From assembly GCA_900660155.1 (NCBI GenBank), contig CABFPE010000546.1, positions 459,587-523,586 on the forward strand: a DNA stretch of 64,000 bases, written 5' to 3'. The notes beneath the pieces were generated by a model. The model did no database searches and was not told where the DNA came from. It saw only the letters and a program-made list of their open reading frames with translations. Positions 1 through 10,622 of this stretch are shown one piece after another. Numbering within the stretch: position 1 is the stretch's first letter; every line of letters begins with the position of its first letter. This DNA comes from Hofstenia miamia. Lineage: Eukaryota; Xenacoelomorpha; Acoela; Hofsteniidae. Both the position numbers and the translations under genes were made by a program.

Positions 1-799
1 AGAATAGTATGGTGAAGGCAATTGCCAAATTCAGAAATATACTAGTGAGTAACTCTGGGAAACTCTGTATTTGCATGGCAAGATTACTAAATCAATATAT
101 GCAAATTTATCAATTAAAGTTAATACACTGAAGAAATAGAATTTACTAAGAGAAATGCACTTTGAAACAGGGCAATTAATCCATGGTGTATTTCTAGAAA
201 AAATAATTTCTAAAATTAATAATTTGAAGTGCATTAAATTTGATCATGTTAATGACTTTCAATTATTTAAAGTGAATTTTTATTATATTTAAAAACATAG
301 TGATATGTAATGGAAAATAGGGAGTAATTTGTTATCTAATAACTGATCAGAATCAAAGATTCCATAAATAACAAATAGATGGAATTAAAATTGAAATGCA
401 ATTTCAAATATGAAAAGGCTATATACATAGCAATTCAATACCCTTCCAATATGTGAGTATTAATTCAATCTAGGAATATGCTTACTATAAATGTTGAAAG
501 ATAAGATAAAACTCATTCACAGATATGCATACAACTAGTATATTTATTTGCATTTGATGTACCTAAGCATAATAGCTTGAAATTGTTTCATGTTTGTATT
601 CATTCATTAAGTATCTAATGAAAAATGCTTTTCTCTGATGTGCATGAAATTTGATCATGTCAATCACTTTCACTTATCTCTTCTTAAATCTGTAAGCAGT
701 TATAATATTCTTACTTCTTTAGTTTATCATTCTGACAATTATAAATGAGTTGTTATATAAAGTTGTAAAAATGCAAAAATGTGTAAAGTATAATTTTTT
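1..799. other. AT-rich DNA without recognisable gene
   Basis: No open frame here has a recognisable motif and no LTR of the families seen elsewhere aligns convincingly. The only internal structure noticed is a loose repeat of about 35 bases, containing TTTGATCATGT, near 239 and 650. It may be the diverged 5' part of the LTR that follows, or unique host DNA. Confidence 0.5.
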
Positions 800-1260
800 T
801 TAAAGTATAATTTTTATTAAAATAACTATACCCAATTGTTTTTCAGTAATGGCTAAAGTAATACTTGTTAAGCAGCTAGTGACATTGCAAGGTTGCAAAG
901 TAAAATAAATACACATTACAAATTGAGTTTAAGTTAGTTACAAACAGCATTGAGAGCTGCACTGAGTTAGGATAGGGAACACATAAAAAACATCATTGAG
1001 CTTAGACTTGGAACTACTTGATCAATGATGGAGGTGCATGTGGTTTGATTCAGAGTCAGCCAGAGGCCATAACCAGATCACAGAGCAGAACTGCAATGGT
1101 GGTGTACCTAAACAGTATCAAGTTACTCTAGTTAAGCAAAGGTTAATGAAATGTATACTACATCAGAGTAAAGAGTTAACATAAGTACATCCCTACCCAC
1201 ATATAATGAGGAACAATGATTTAAAAGAATGATTTAATCTCAGTTAACACAGATGCTACA
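800..1260 (+). repeat. LTR type C, 3' part
   Basis: This segment matches, in the same order, the reverse complement of about 40095-40560 and 56740-57090: the block around CAGTAATGGCTAAAGTAATA, the AATTTGTAATGTG-like stretch, and an end in GATGCTACA. The same ending is seen in the complete solo copy at 51255-51999. The 5' half is missing or too diverged to see, so the left boundary is approximate. Confidence 0.7.
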
Positions 1261-1814
1261 AAGTTGTACAGAGTGTAAGCGTATATTATCAGATCAGAAA
1301 ACTATAAATTGCCATATCAGGGATCCCTATATGCAAATCTGCAATGGGGAATTGGATACTAATTGCTGGAAATGTATGTTGGAGGGCAGTTACAAGTCAT
1401 ACAAGAGTAAAGTTTGGTACTTAGAGAAAATTCAGACCTGTCATTTCAACCTTGTAGAGCAGACAGAGACAGGCAGTGTAAGAAGCTTTTGTGCTTCTCC
1501 TGTCAATCAGGGGAATTGATAAAACTAAATCTGTATCCAACCCATTTTGTGATAATTTTTCTTACCAGGGATTCTGGAGCAGATCTGGTTGGTATTATAC
1601 AAGCTTTGGTTTTTGCAATGAGCTAGCTATGGGAGACCTTACATCACTAATTTAATGTTTTCCCCCAATCAGCTCGTCTACCCAGATTTGTCTCAATTGC
1701 ACAAAATTACTTTTTGCATTGAAACTTAAATTAGTTGCTACAAAAACCCTAACAGGGTGCTTAGCTAACAAATGAATTCTTGCTACTTTTAGCTTTACAA
1801 ACACCTTAACATAT
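1261..1814 (+). pseudogene. Protease-like fragment of a retroelement
   Basis: A frame here contains D-S-G-A-D at 1570-1584, which fits the active-site motif of retroviral-type aspartic proteases. Upstream are clustered cysteines (for example C-F-S-C near 1492) that may be remains of a nucleocapsid knuckle. The segment lies between a type C LTR end and a type B LTR, so it could be the internal region of a C element cut short by the B insertion. There is no intact flap or C-terminal protease motif, and the reading is broken. The call rests on one short motif and its position. Confidence 0.35.
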
Positions 1815-2592
1815 TGTAGAGTTACTTAGGGCCCTTTATTTTATCCTATTGTCACTCTCTTTGGTCAATTCTGTGCTATTCCAATTATTAATTTAGTGAT
1901 TTTTATTGATTTTTAGTGTTTTGAACCTAAGTTTCGAATTTGTTATAATTGTTCCCTCAATTAAGGTGTACATGTAAATTGCTCATTTAATTTGCAAGGG
2001 AATTAAGTAGATTTTGTAAACATTAAATATTTACCTTTTTCTTTATAGAAAAATAGAGAATTCATTGTTGCAAGTGTCAAACAAATTTCGTTCTCACTGG
2101 ATAACATTTGCTTCTTTACTTACTTTGTATTACTAACCCTTTTTAGCATCATTATTAATATGATAAGTATCTGCTTGTAAGATCCAGTGATAATGTGGGA
2201 GGAACTCTGCTGTGCCTGGGGTGATAACTTGCTCCTTGACAGATGTGAGCCCATATTATGGTCGCTCTAAGGCTATGCATAGGTGTAGGGAATAAAAGAG
2301 CTTTATATTTGATCAATCATACATGCACTTAACAACACACTATGCAAATATAATATGCCATTGGTGTATGCAAATATGTTGTAACTACATGTTATTATAT
2401 CTTATTACATGAGCTGAGATAACAAGAACACTGAGCTAAAGTTGGTATTGAGCTAGAAATTAAACATGAGACACACAATTAGCACCTTAGTGAGTGTGGA
2501 TGGTTTCTTATGATTTGCTTTGGCATGATGCTGTGTAAATTGGTCACTAGCTGGAATGCCTTCTTGAAAATGGTTTGGTTCATTTTTCTACA
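1815..2592 (+). repeat. LTR type B (5' LTR)
   Basis: It begins TGTAGAGTTACTTAGGGCCC and aligns with the reverse complement of 22154-22476 and 39030-39691. It ends at TTCTACA (2586-2592). The start is fixed by the minus-strand copies, where this sequence lies directly after ORF3 and a G-rich tract. The 3' boundary is less certain because the copies differ there. No clear primer-binding site follows. Confidence 0.75.
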
Positions 2593-3116
2593 GTGAAATT
2601 GGCAAACTACCAATCTTCATTTGTTTTGTTAGAGTGTGGGCCACTCTCAGCATTAGTAATCCCTTGCAACCTTTGTACTTCTTGAGCTGATAGACATGCC
2701 CTGCAATTCTACATGGTAACCCTGACATGATACAGAACTGTTCTAGTGTTCTCTTATTGTATTTGGTTTCATCTTTCCACTGGGTGTGAGTCAGCTGGGA
2801 TGGATTTCCCTGACCACAGTCTACTTCACCACCCATTGATGCACAACCTTACCTCATATGTAATTCTAAATTTTCAAGTCTATGATCCAAGGCTGTTACT
2901 GTGCCTTGATTCTATTCTTACCTGTTCTTAGTGCTATTATGGCGTTGTCTCATTATTCTAGTATTTGGAATGATTGCCATACCTATACCTTGCTACTGTC
3001 TGTCAGTTGCTTTTTGTTTCTCCTACACAGCTGGATGTTTCTCCTACATTATTGGAATTGTTTTTAAAACATTTTCTCTTACTTTTACTTTTACTTGTTT
3101 GCTTATTCTTGTTCTT
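2593..3116 (+). other. B element leader, no supported gene
   Basis: This is the stretch between the 5' LTR and the likely gag start. It is T-rich, so its open frames translate as hydrophobic strings. I take these as composition effects, not membrane segments. No primer-binding site with a convincing TGG start at the LTR edge was found. Confidence 0.5.
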
Positions 3117-4560
3117 ATGGATATGGATTTTTCTATTTCTCATAATGGGACTCCCACTCAGGGTATACCCTGTGTGAGCATTGGCAGCCTGCTCACTGCC
3201 CCTTGCACTGCTGGATTTGATTCTGCAATTGCTTTACTTACACCCAACCCTGCTAAACATATTTCTGCTATGTCTACACCCTCCGAAGCTTTTCAGCAAG
3301 AGATCCCCACTCCTACTACGTGTTCAAACCTGTTCCTTTCATACAAGCCATTGTTGCCTTCTCCAGAGTTACTGATAACTGAAGTTGAACAGCTTAGAGA
3401 AGCCCTTTCTGAGCATATTTCTCAGCGCCACTCCTGTGAAGCCCACCTTGATGCCTTGTAGGCAGAGTTACAACAACAAGCCACTGAAGCCTGGCAGTGT
3501 GAGAGATGCTTGCTCAATTTGATTTCTGCACCCCGATGCAAGTTCAAGAACCCACCCTGCATTCTCCACCAGTCTTACTAGAAGAACCTGAGTATGTGAC
3601 TCTTGCTTTTCTGGATAATGCTCTTGATGCTCTCTCTGAAAGATTTTCAACCATTATCTCACAAACACTTTCTGCTCACTTGTTCCATGCTCCAATATCA
3701 CCTGCTACAACTCTAGTGACGCCACCATTCATTACCCCTGTTACCTCTTTTAAAGTTAGAGGCCCTACATTTACTCAGTCTGCTCTATAAGTTTCAACAC
3801 TAATCACCATAGCTATGCTAGGCTCTTGTATCCTGAGCACAACAGTAGTGCCCACAGCACCTGTTAGTGTCACAGACACTCTATCTGGTCTGAAACAACT
3901 TGTAGGCCACACTTTACCCAGTTGATTCTACCTGCAGAAGCATCAGGAAGAAAATCAGCAAATCTTTTCTATTAGCTCTCTTTTGCCCAAATTTACTGGA
4001 AAGATAGACAAAATTTCACTTTCATTCAAAGAGTGGCTCTTCCTGTTTGAGCTCACTATGAAACAGTATAAACTACACAGGATGCTGCTGCCATGCAATT
4101 CCCCATGTACCTTCAAGGCCTCATGTACAATCAGTACATGATGTTGCATAGAGAGGTCAATTACTTGCCTCACATTAAACAGCAGTACAAGATGCTCTTA
4201 TGTGATCTCTCCTTCAAAAAGGGAGACAATGTCAGGACCTATATTACACAGGTTGATAGACTCTTTTGCCTTAGCAAGTTGGTGCCAGAATACTCATGAC
4301 ATGATCTCTTTTCTTATATTTGTTGGGGATTCCCCTCCACCATTAGAAGCAGCCTCGAACTCAAATGTGATCAAGTGGATGACTTGAATTCTATTATTAA
4401 AAAGGTGATTAGCACTGTTTAACTCAAATGTGATCAAGTGGATGACTTGAATTCTATTATTAAAAAGGTGATTAGCACTGTTTACATGTTGCAGAATACA
4501 ATTTGCATCAAGAGAGATGCTGGTGATTTAAAGACAGGTCAAACTGCCTCAAAGAGACTG
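3117..4560 (+). pseudogene. gag, family B (broken)
   Basis: The likely start is the ATG at 3117, after the T-rich leader; the frame runs to 3461 and continues after stops. A capsid-like region around 3990-4420 aligns motif by motif with the A family gag: L-P-K-F-x-G-K (near 3986), then a P-x-Y-L-x-G block (near 4095), a stretch ending in F-S-Y-I-C, and K-C-D-x-x-D-D-L. Changes of frame between these blocks show indels. A perfect 63-bp tandem duplication (4358-4483) adds a stop codon. No zinc knuckle was found. Gag would form the intracellular particle; this copy cannot. Confidence 0.75.
4358..4483 (+). repeat. 63-bp perfect tandem duplication in gag
   Basis: Bases 4358-4420 and 4421-4483 are identical. 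The unit is a multiple of three, but the junction reads GTT TAA, so the first copy ends in a stop in the gag frame. Confidence 0.95.
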
Positions 4561-4832
4561 ACATCTCTGAGTTCTGCTATAGTGCTTATATAGCTTTTAC
4601 AGCATCCTGTAACCAATAAATTTTACTAACATTAGCCAAAAGCATTGTTGTGGAACCTTGGCACTGGTGATTCATTGCTGTCACTACTAATTATCCTTAT
4701 GAGGGTGATGTCATGATTTCTGGACAAAGAGGGAAATGCCTTAATGGTATACATTTTTCTCCGGACCTCTGTCATGTCTCCTGTGGCTAGACTTATGCTA
4801 TCATGCTTAACAGTTCTGCTTGTTTGATCTGA
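4561..4832 (+). pseudogene. gag/protease interval, family B (unrecognisable)
   Basis: By position this should encode the end of gag and the protease. I see no D-S/T-G motif and the frames are broken, so only the location supports the call. Confidence 0.3.
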
Positions 4833-5900
4833 ATGAAACCTACCAAGACTTCCCTCATCATGACTCTGGTCCAACTCAAAATGAAAGCTGCCACTTGTTT
4901 ACCTGTTCTCACTGCTATTCATGATCTGAGTGAACCCAGTGATCCAGTATATATCCCAGTAGTCAATGAGAAGACTCATGGACATCTGATTCCCCAGGAA
5001 CGTGATGCACTCTCTGCCCTTTTGTGCCAGCACCATGATGTGTTCAACTATGGCTCAATCAGTGTTGGTAAGGCCATTGGGGAGCAACATGAGATTGAAA
5101 CCAAAAGTGATCACCCCATTTGGTTGCCAGTTCAGCAAGTACCAGAAAACCTACAGGCAGAATATGAACAGATCCTCAGCAATCTAATAGAGAGTGGTAT
5201 TATTCAAAACAGCAACATCCCTTATGTGGCACCCACAGTATTTATTTTCCAAGGCGAGAAGTACTGCCTTTGTGTTGATTTCAGAAGAGTAAATGATATC
5301 ACCATCAAAGATATGTATCCCTTACCTCACATTGAGGATCTCTTATATGATGCCAGCAAATACAGTTTGTTCTCATTCTTAGATCTCTGTAACGCCTATT
5401 GGCAGATACCTATGAAGTCTTCTGACATCCCAAAAACCAAGTTTATCATGCCATATGGCCTTTTTGAGTGGAAATATATGGCCTTCAGGTCTGTAATGCT
5501 CTGGCTACTTTTCAGTGCTACATTACACATGTGTTGCAGAATGGGGCCAATATTCTTGACCCAGGATCACAGCATATATGGATGATATCCTCATTGTGGA
5601 CATGCATTCTCTGATCATTTGGATAAGTTGGGTTGCACTCTGGTCTCCAGGTCAATGGCAACAAGTGCTTGCTCATTTTGCTATGTGTTACCTTCTTAGG
5701 CAGGGTGATTGAACCCAGGATAATTTCCAAAAAACCACGTGAAAGACCATCTTGACCACATTGAGACTCCATGCTCTCACAAAGATGTCCAACACTTAAT
5801 GGGCTTTCTGAACTATTATGGCTCATTCATTTCTGAGCTAGCTAATTGAACCAAACATATCTCTAATTTGCTTTGAAAAAACACCAAGTTTTGTTGGACC
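4833..5900 (+). pseudogene. Reverse transcriptase, family B
   Basis: The open frame 4833-5585 covers the start of RT. It shows the gypsy-type opening G-I-I-Q near 5198, A-P-T-V-F, the C-V-D-F-R block near 5270, P-L-P-x-I-E-D, and L-D-L-C-N-A-Y-W-Q-I near 5380. The catalytic Y-M-D-D is at 5575-5586 but lies in another frame after an indel near 5490. The thumb region is scattered over frames to about 5900. RT would copy the element RNA into DNA; this copy is inactive. Homology to the A family RT is clear but distant. Confidence 0.9.
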
Positions 5901-6470
5901 TGGGCTGAGCAAGCGGAGCTGGATTCTGTGAAACTAGAACTGAGGTGTATCCCAAGTTTAAATACACTTGATTACTCCAAAGAGTTTATAGTCATTTGCA
6001 ATGTGAGCTCTGTTGCCGTCAGTGTTGTCTTAAGCCAGATCATCAACAGTCGAGAAAGCCCAGTGCAGTACTTCAGCTGGAAGCTCCAAAGTGCTTATTT
6101 AAATTATGGGGCTACTTAATCCAAGATGCTAGTGCTCATTGAGAGCCTGGAGAAGTTCCACTTCTTCATTTTAGACTGCCAGTTTACTGTTCACACTGAT
6201 AACTCTGTGCTAGCATGACTGAAAATGTTCTCTGGCAACATTGTTGCTTGTGGCTAGAGTATTTAAATGACTCCACCTTTACAATCACCCCTGGCCAGGG
6301 AGACTCCACTTCAATGCAGACTATTTTACCACCCTTCCCAGCTATGAGTGAGATCTCAGGAAGCTGCCTGGTGAAAAGACTCCTTTCAGGTTCATCCCAG
6401 CATGCAATTACAAACTTCTTCCTGAAATCAATGCTGATTGAAATGGGAAGGCAATCCTCCCCATCCTGGT
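5901..6470 (+). pseudogene. RNase H, family B
   Basis: The open frame 5928-6119 has the S-L-N-T-L-D-Y block and Q-Y-F-S that precede and begin the RNase H domain in the A copies. Downstream, V-H-T-D-N-S near 6190 corresponds to the T-D-N-S motif holding a catalytic Asp, and is followed by a stop. The equivalent B sequence lies on the minus strand at 47800-48530. The domain would remove the RNA strand during reverse transcription. Confidence 0.8.
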
Positions 6471-6724
6471 GAAGGAAGAGTTATCTGAAAAGAAAGTTGC
6501 CATTCATCAGCTACATGATAAGATCCTATTGAAAATTATTTTGAAAGTAAACAACCCAAATAACACTATAAGCAATGGTGCTAAAAATACTTCCAGCACT
6601 ACCACTGGAAAGTTACTGAAGCTGGGCTTCTTTATGCTCACAGTCAAAATAACTGGCTGGTGATTCCAGAGTATTTTAAGAGGGATCTTGTCCAGAAGAT
6701 CCATGAGTGAGGTCACCTAGGAAT
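6471..6724 (+). pseudogene. Integrase N-terminal part, family B
   Basis: The frames here include the block before the zinc-binding domain (L-L-Y-A-H-S and I-P-E-Y-F-K-R). Then comes an H-E-x-G-H-L-G-I region whose lysine codon is a stop. The gene is cut at 6724 by an inserted LTR and resumes at 8063 with I-I-Q-T-E, matching the uninterrupted order in other copies. Confidence 0.8.
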
Positions 6725-6932
6725 TGTAGCATCATCCAAAAAGCCACCAAAGCTGAATAATGTCGAATGATTATTATTAATTGAAATTAATTGTAAAAAT
6801 TTAGTTAATGATCTTTAGTTATTTTTGTACAATGCAACTAAGATTTAATATTGTTAAAAATGAGAAAACTTGTTAGCTGATCAAGAAACAATTGACAAAT
6901 TAAATTGAGTGAACTAACGCTTACGTATGAAC

Positions 6933-7001
6933 TGCCATATTGGCAGACAAATCATTTGAAATTTAAAATCAGCAGGTACTTTTGTAGAAATTTTATAAAT
7001 A
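6933..7001 (+). promoter_or_regulatory. Core promoter of LTR F
   Basis: The palindrome TGCCATATTGGCA (6933-6945), a CAGGTAC motif just downstream, and TATAAATA (6994-7001) recur in the same order in types A and C. This suggests a conserved U3 promoter module. The transcription start is not visible. Confidence 0.5.
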
Positions 7002-7231
7002 GCTTTGATTTAACCATAATTTTGATGAACAATAAATTCTTCGGAGTTTATTTAATTTTCATTTCTACTTTATCTGGTTTGATTATTTAATAAAATGTAC
7101 AGCTAGGCAAGTTGTGTCTAGTAGTGGCTGGAGTCCATCACGGGATCGATTCTCAGGGTCCTTGTGCCAGTCACGAAACCACACTTAAGTTACAGTTAGG
7201 AGTTTTTCGATTCTTGCCTAGTCTGACTATT

Positions 7232-7596
7232 GATCAATACATGTATGAAAATAATCAGTGCTTGAAACGACTGGATAGTCGACACTTAGGGATATTTATA
7301 TATTCTTAAATGTAGGAGACTCGACTATAATTGACCAGATAAATGACTTTACATGTAGTATTAGTAAATGTAGGTATAGGGAACTGCAATATTATTACTT
7401 AAACAATTAAGCCNGATCAATACATGTATGAAAATAATCAGTGCTTGAAACGACTGGATAGTCGACACTTAGGGATATTTATATATTCTTAAATGTAGGA
7501 GACTCGACTATAATTGACCAGATAAATGACTTTACATGTAGTATTAGTAAATGTAGGTATAGGGAACTGCAATCTTATTACATAAACAATTAAGCC
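7232..7596 (+). repeat. 182-bp repeat around a single N
   Basis: Bases 7232-7413 and 7415-7596 are nearly identical, differing at a few sites near the end, and are separated by one N at 7414. This is the pattern left when two overlapping contig ends are joined without merging. Confidence 0.85.
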
Positions 7597-8062
7597 GATA
7601 GTTTTATGGTAATGGCTATATTTAATATTACGTATATGCAGTTAGTGTCAACGCCCGGTTGCTTTATTAAATCAAAACAACAAACACTCTACAAAGATTG
7701 AGTTTAAGTCAGTTACAACTTTACTTGAGTGCACGCACTAAGCTAATGTAAGGTACACATAATTAATTCCAGTTGAGTTGAGGTGGTGCCGTGGACTCAA
7801 CCATCGTTGTATAAGGAGAGGAGCTGTGTTGTGGAGATCGGTTTCGGGCAGTGGCCCATGGAAGAACTGAAGAGGAAACATCATACTGCTCTGTCACCTA
7901 AACAGTGATGGTTAATACTCAATTATTTGATTAACGTAACTAGTTAATAATAGAGGATGGTCTGATGGCTCAACAATTTGGTAACACCTCACCCGAGATT
8001 TACCAAGCACTCATTATCAGTAATCAGACACAGTGTAATAAGCTAGGTGGAGGATGTTACAT

Positions 8063-9494
8063 GAATCATCCAGACTGAGCAAACTTTTAATGCTTGCTAT
8101 GTTACTACAGGAATACAAGCTACTGTTTAGGACGTCATAGACAAGTGCAAAGCATGCCTGCTTCAGGGAGCTGGACATTTTCCAGAGGGGAGAGCTGAGC
8201 TCCACAGTCGGGTCAGTGAATGAATGAATGAAGAAGTCCATGTGGCCTTAGAGAAATTACCAAGAGATGAAGAGGGTTTTCAGCATCTTCTGGTCCTGAT
8301 TGACCACTTTACAAAATACATGAGGCTCATCCTGTTCTATAATACTATAGCCAAATTCATTTGAGAAAAAGTCATAAGGGAGTGGATCTTCAAGTTCAGA
8401 CTTATGGAAAGGTTAGTCTCCAACTGTGGTCCTCAATTTGAAAATAACCTGATGGCCACCCTCATGAAAGAACTAGAAATTGTGCATGACTTCACTACCA
8501 CATATCATCCTCAATCAAACAGTGTTGTTGAGTGATTAAATTGTACCATCATCAAATTAATAAGAGTAGCCTTAGCCTGAGCTGCTGGTAGGAATTGGAA
8601 ATGAGTTATAGAGGCAGTGGAGATCTTTTATAATACTGCTGTTCACTCTACCACTAAAGTTAGCCCTTTTAAGGCTATGTTTGGCTGGGAGGCAAGCACT
8701 CTGCTAATTATAATGTTCCCAGATTACAACAAACCTACCTTGGAGAACTTTGTGAACCAGATGCTACAGGAATTTCAGGAAGTACATCTTACTATATGCC
8801 AAAATACCAACCAATCAGTTATTTGCCAGAAAAGGAACTTTGATAAGAAATTGTTTGGGAAATTCTGTTTTGGCCTATTTCCCTTGTCAAATTACTGACG
8901 CCAATCAGGTGTGAAAGCTTGCCACTAATTGGCAAGGACCTTTCATTATATCAAAAGTATTAGATCACCACTAGTACTTACTAGATAAATGTTGAGTTGC
9001 CCATTTTCAGTGACTTAGATGAACTATTAAAGATATACATAATGCACTCATCAACAATAATAATGAGTTTTCACTCATTGATGACAGTGTAAATGAAATT
9101 GAGTATTATGACAACCTCACTGAATGTGAGAAAGATGACCTTACACAGGTCAAGTGCAATAGTAACCTCAGTAATAGTAGCAACACTATAGCTACTCATG
9201 TTTTGCCTAAACAAAAAGCTAGAAACCAGAGATATTTAGATCATTTGAATACCCAGGATTGGGAACTTAATTTTATATCTTTATTTAGCAACCATGAAAT
9301 GATCAGAAAACAATCCACCAATCAGATGCCATGTTTGAAGGCAGATGAACCCACAAGATGAAATGAGCTGAGCAAAAACACCAAGACGAATAGATGAAAG
9401 CACCTCATGAAAGAAAGAGCGCCCAGCAGAGGACTCCAGCAGTAGAAGCCGCCACTACAAGAGGTGACAACTCTCCCTTTGGAAGTAGACTTCC
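8063..9494 (+). pseudogene. Integrase core, C-terminus and tail, family B
   Basis: This is the continuation of the integrase interrupted at 6724. It carries the D-x-F-T-K-Y core block near 8310, the N-C-G-P-Q-F equivalent of the second catalytic Asp region near 8425, and T-Y-H-P-Q-S-N with the E region near 8503. An open frame at 8617-8898 holds S-P-F-K-A-M-F-G. The tail (9210-9494) has the W-E-L/W-D-I block also found after the A integrase. Several stops are present. The sequence stops at a G-S-R-L-P block that corresponds to the start of A-type ORF3. Confidence 0.85.
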
Positions 9495-10622
9495 TGTAAT
9501 ATCCTCTACCAGGCATTATCACTGTTTATCTACTGTTACTGTATAATGTTAGTTTTGTTATTGTGGGTAAGGATTTACTTATTACATACTGCTTGACTGT
9601 TGCTTCAGATAACTTATGTAAATGGAATTAACCCTTCACTATTTAGGTGATGAAGCCATGTGGTAATGTCTGTTGTGATCTTTTAATGGGGATCTGCCTG
9701 AAGCAGATCTCCACATCCAGTTTCACCATTCCATCCATTGGTTGAGTGCCACTTCTCAGCTCAATTGACACAGTTTATGTGTACCCTACATTAGCTCAGT
9801 GCTTACTTAAGACACAACACAATTTGACTTAAACTCTACTTTGTGAAAGTGTTCAATCTATTTGATACCTGACTTGTTACTAGTTGTTCGTTAAATATTA
9901 CATGTAGCCATTACTGAAAATATATTGGTTCATTTAAATATATCTTGTTTGAACAACTTTCTAAACTTCATTTATAATTTAGTACATTAACAGTCACTTT
10001 ATTGGTGAATTATGGTTCATCAATTTAGATCTAAAATAGTATTAATATATTTCCTAGGTTTTGGTCATCCAACCATTTGTTGACAATTAATTATTTTAAT
10101 ACATGTAGTAATGACATGCTAGTCAGCTAATTGAGAGAAAACCCCTATACCTAACCTATGTGCACTTTCGTGATCTGGCACAGAGACCCTAGAATCGTTC
10201 CCTGTGATGTATCCAGACCACTACTAAACACCGCTTGATTAGCTCAACATCGTATTAAATAATCAAACCATAAATATGAAACAAAATAAGAATTCCAAGT
10301 AAAATTCTTTATCAAATTCTTACAATGGTTTTTAATGTATTTATAGTAATTCCAAAAGAAGTACCTGTTGATTCAAATTTAAACTTCTGCCAAGATGGCG
10401 GCTGAAAATAATGAAAGTGTCATAGTCAAAAAGTATTTTTATCAACTGACACAAATATCTCTTTTTTGACACATATTGTTTCTTAGTTGCATAAAACAAA
10501 TAAACCTTAAATAATTCTAATTGATTTGATTACAATATTTTTAATAATCTTTTTCTTTGATCTTAATCCTTCTGCTCAACGTTTTTTGCAGCTAATTTTG
10601 GATTTATGTGGATGATGCTAAA
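9495..10622 (-). repeat. LTR type A (3' LTR of A1)
   Basis: On the minus strand it begins TAGCATCATCC with the first bases mutated, and ends GATATTACA at 9495. It is 1128 bp. It follows ORF3 directly. TATAAATA lies at 10338-10345. Copies at 46182-47222 and 48994-50116 have the same ends. Confidence 0.9.
10338..10402 (-). promoter_or_regulatory. LTR A core promoter with YY1-like site
   Basis: The plus strand shows AAGATGGCGGC at 10392-10402, which matches the animal YY1 consensus, 47 bp from TATAAATA (10338-10345). The LTR at 45012 has the same pair at the same spacing (45232-45242 and 45289-45296). A CAGGTAC motif lies between them in most LTR copies, as CAGTTAC in the 45012 copy. Confidence 0.5.

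Larger units (their letters stand above)
6725..8061 (+). repeat. LTR type F (A-like), inserted in B integrase
   Basis: It starts TGTAGCATCATCC, like type A, and ends GATGTTACA. It has TATAAATA at 6994-7001 and AATAAATTC downstream. Integrase sequence G-G-A-A-T to its left and T-G-A-A-T-C to its right fit a short target duplication: GAAT plus one extra base, or a 5-bp duplication with one mismatch. Its measured length includes an apparent assembly duplication (7232-7596). No internal region lies next to it, so it behaves as a solo LTR. Confidence 0.85.
1815..9494 (+). mobile_element. Ty3/Gypsy-type element, family B, plus-strand copy
   Basis: The order is 5' LTR (1815-2592), leader, gag (about 3117-4550), RT (4833 on), RNase H, integrase and integrase tail. 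The copy is cut at 9494 by the start of an inverted type A LTR, just where ORF3 should begin. An LTR of another type sits in integrase at 6725-8061. Stops and frameshifts occur in every gene, so it is inactive. The protein sequence is clearly divergent from the A family, which makes this a separate lineage rather than an older A copy. Confidence 0.85.

Noticed and set aside
2588-2836. 82-codon minus-strand frame in the B leader
   Set aside because: No motif shared with other copies and no conserved counterpart; it probably occurs by chance.
2931-3116. Very hydrophobic frame that looks like several membrane spans
   Set aside because: The DNA is T-rich leader upstream of the likely gag start. 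Hydrophobicity follows from TTT/CTT/ATT codons and no similar region exists in other gag copies.
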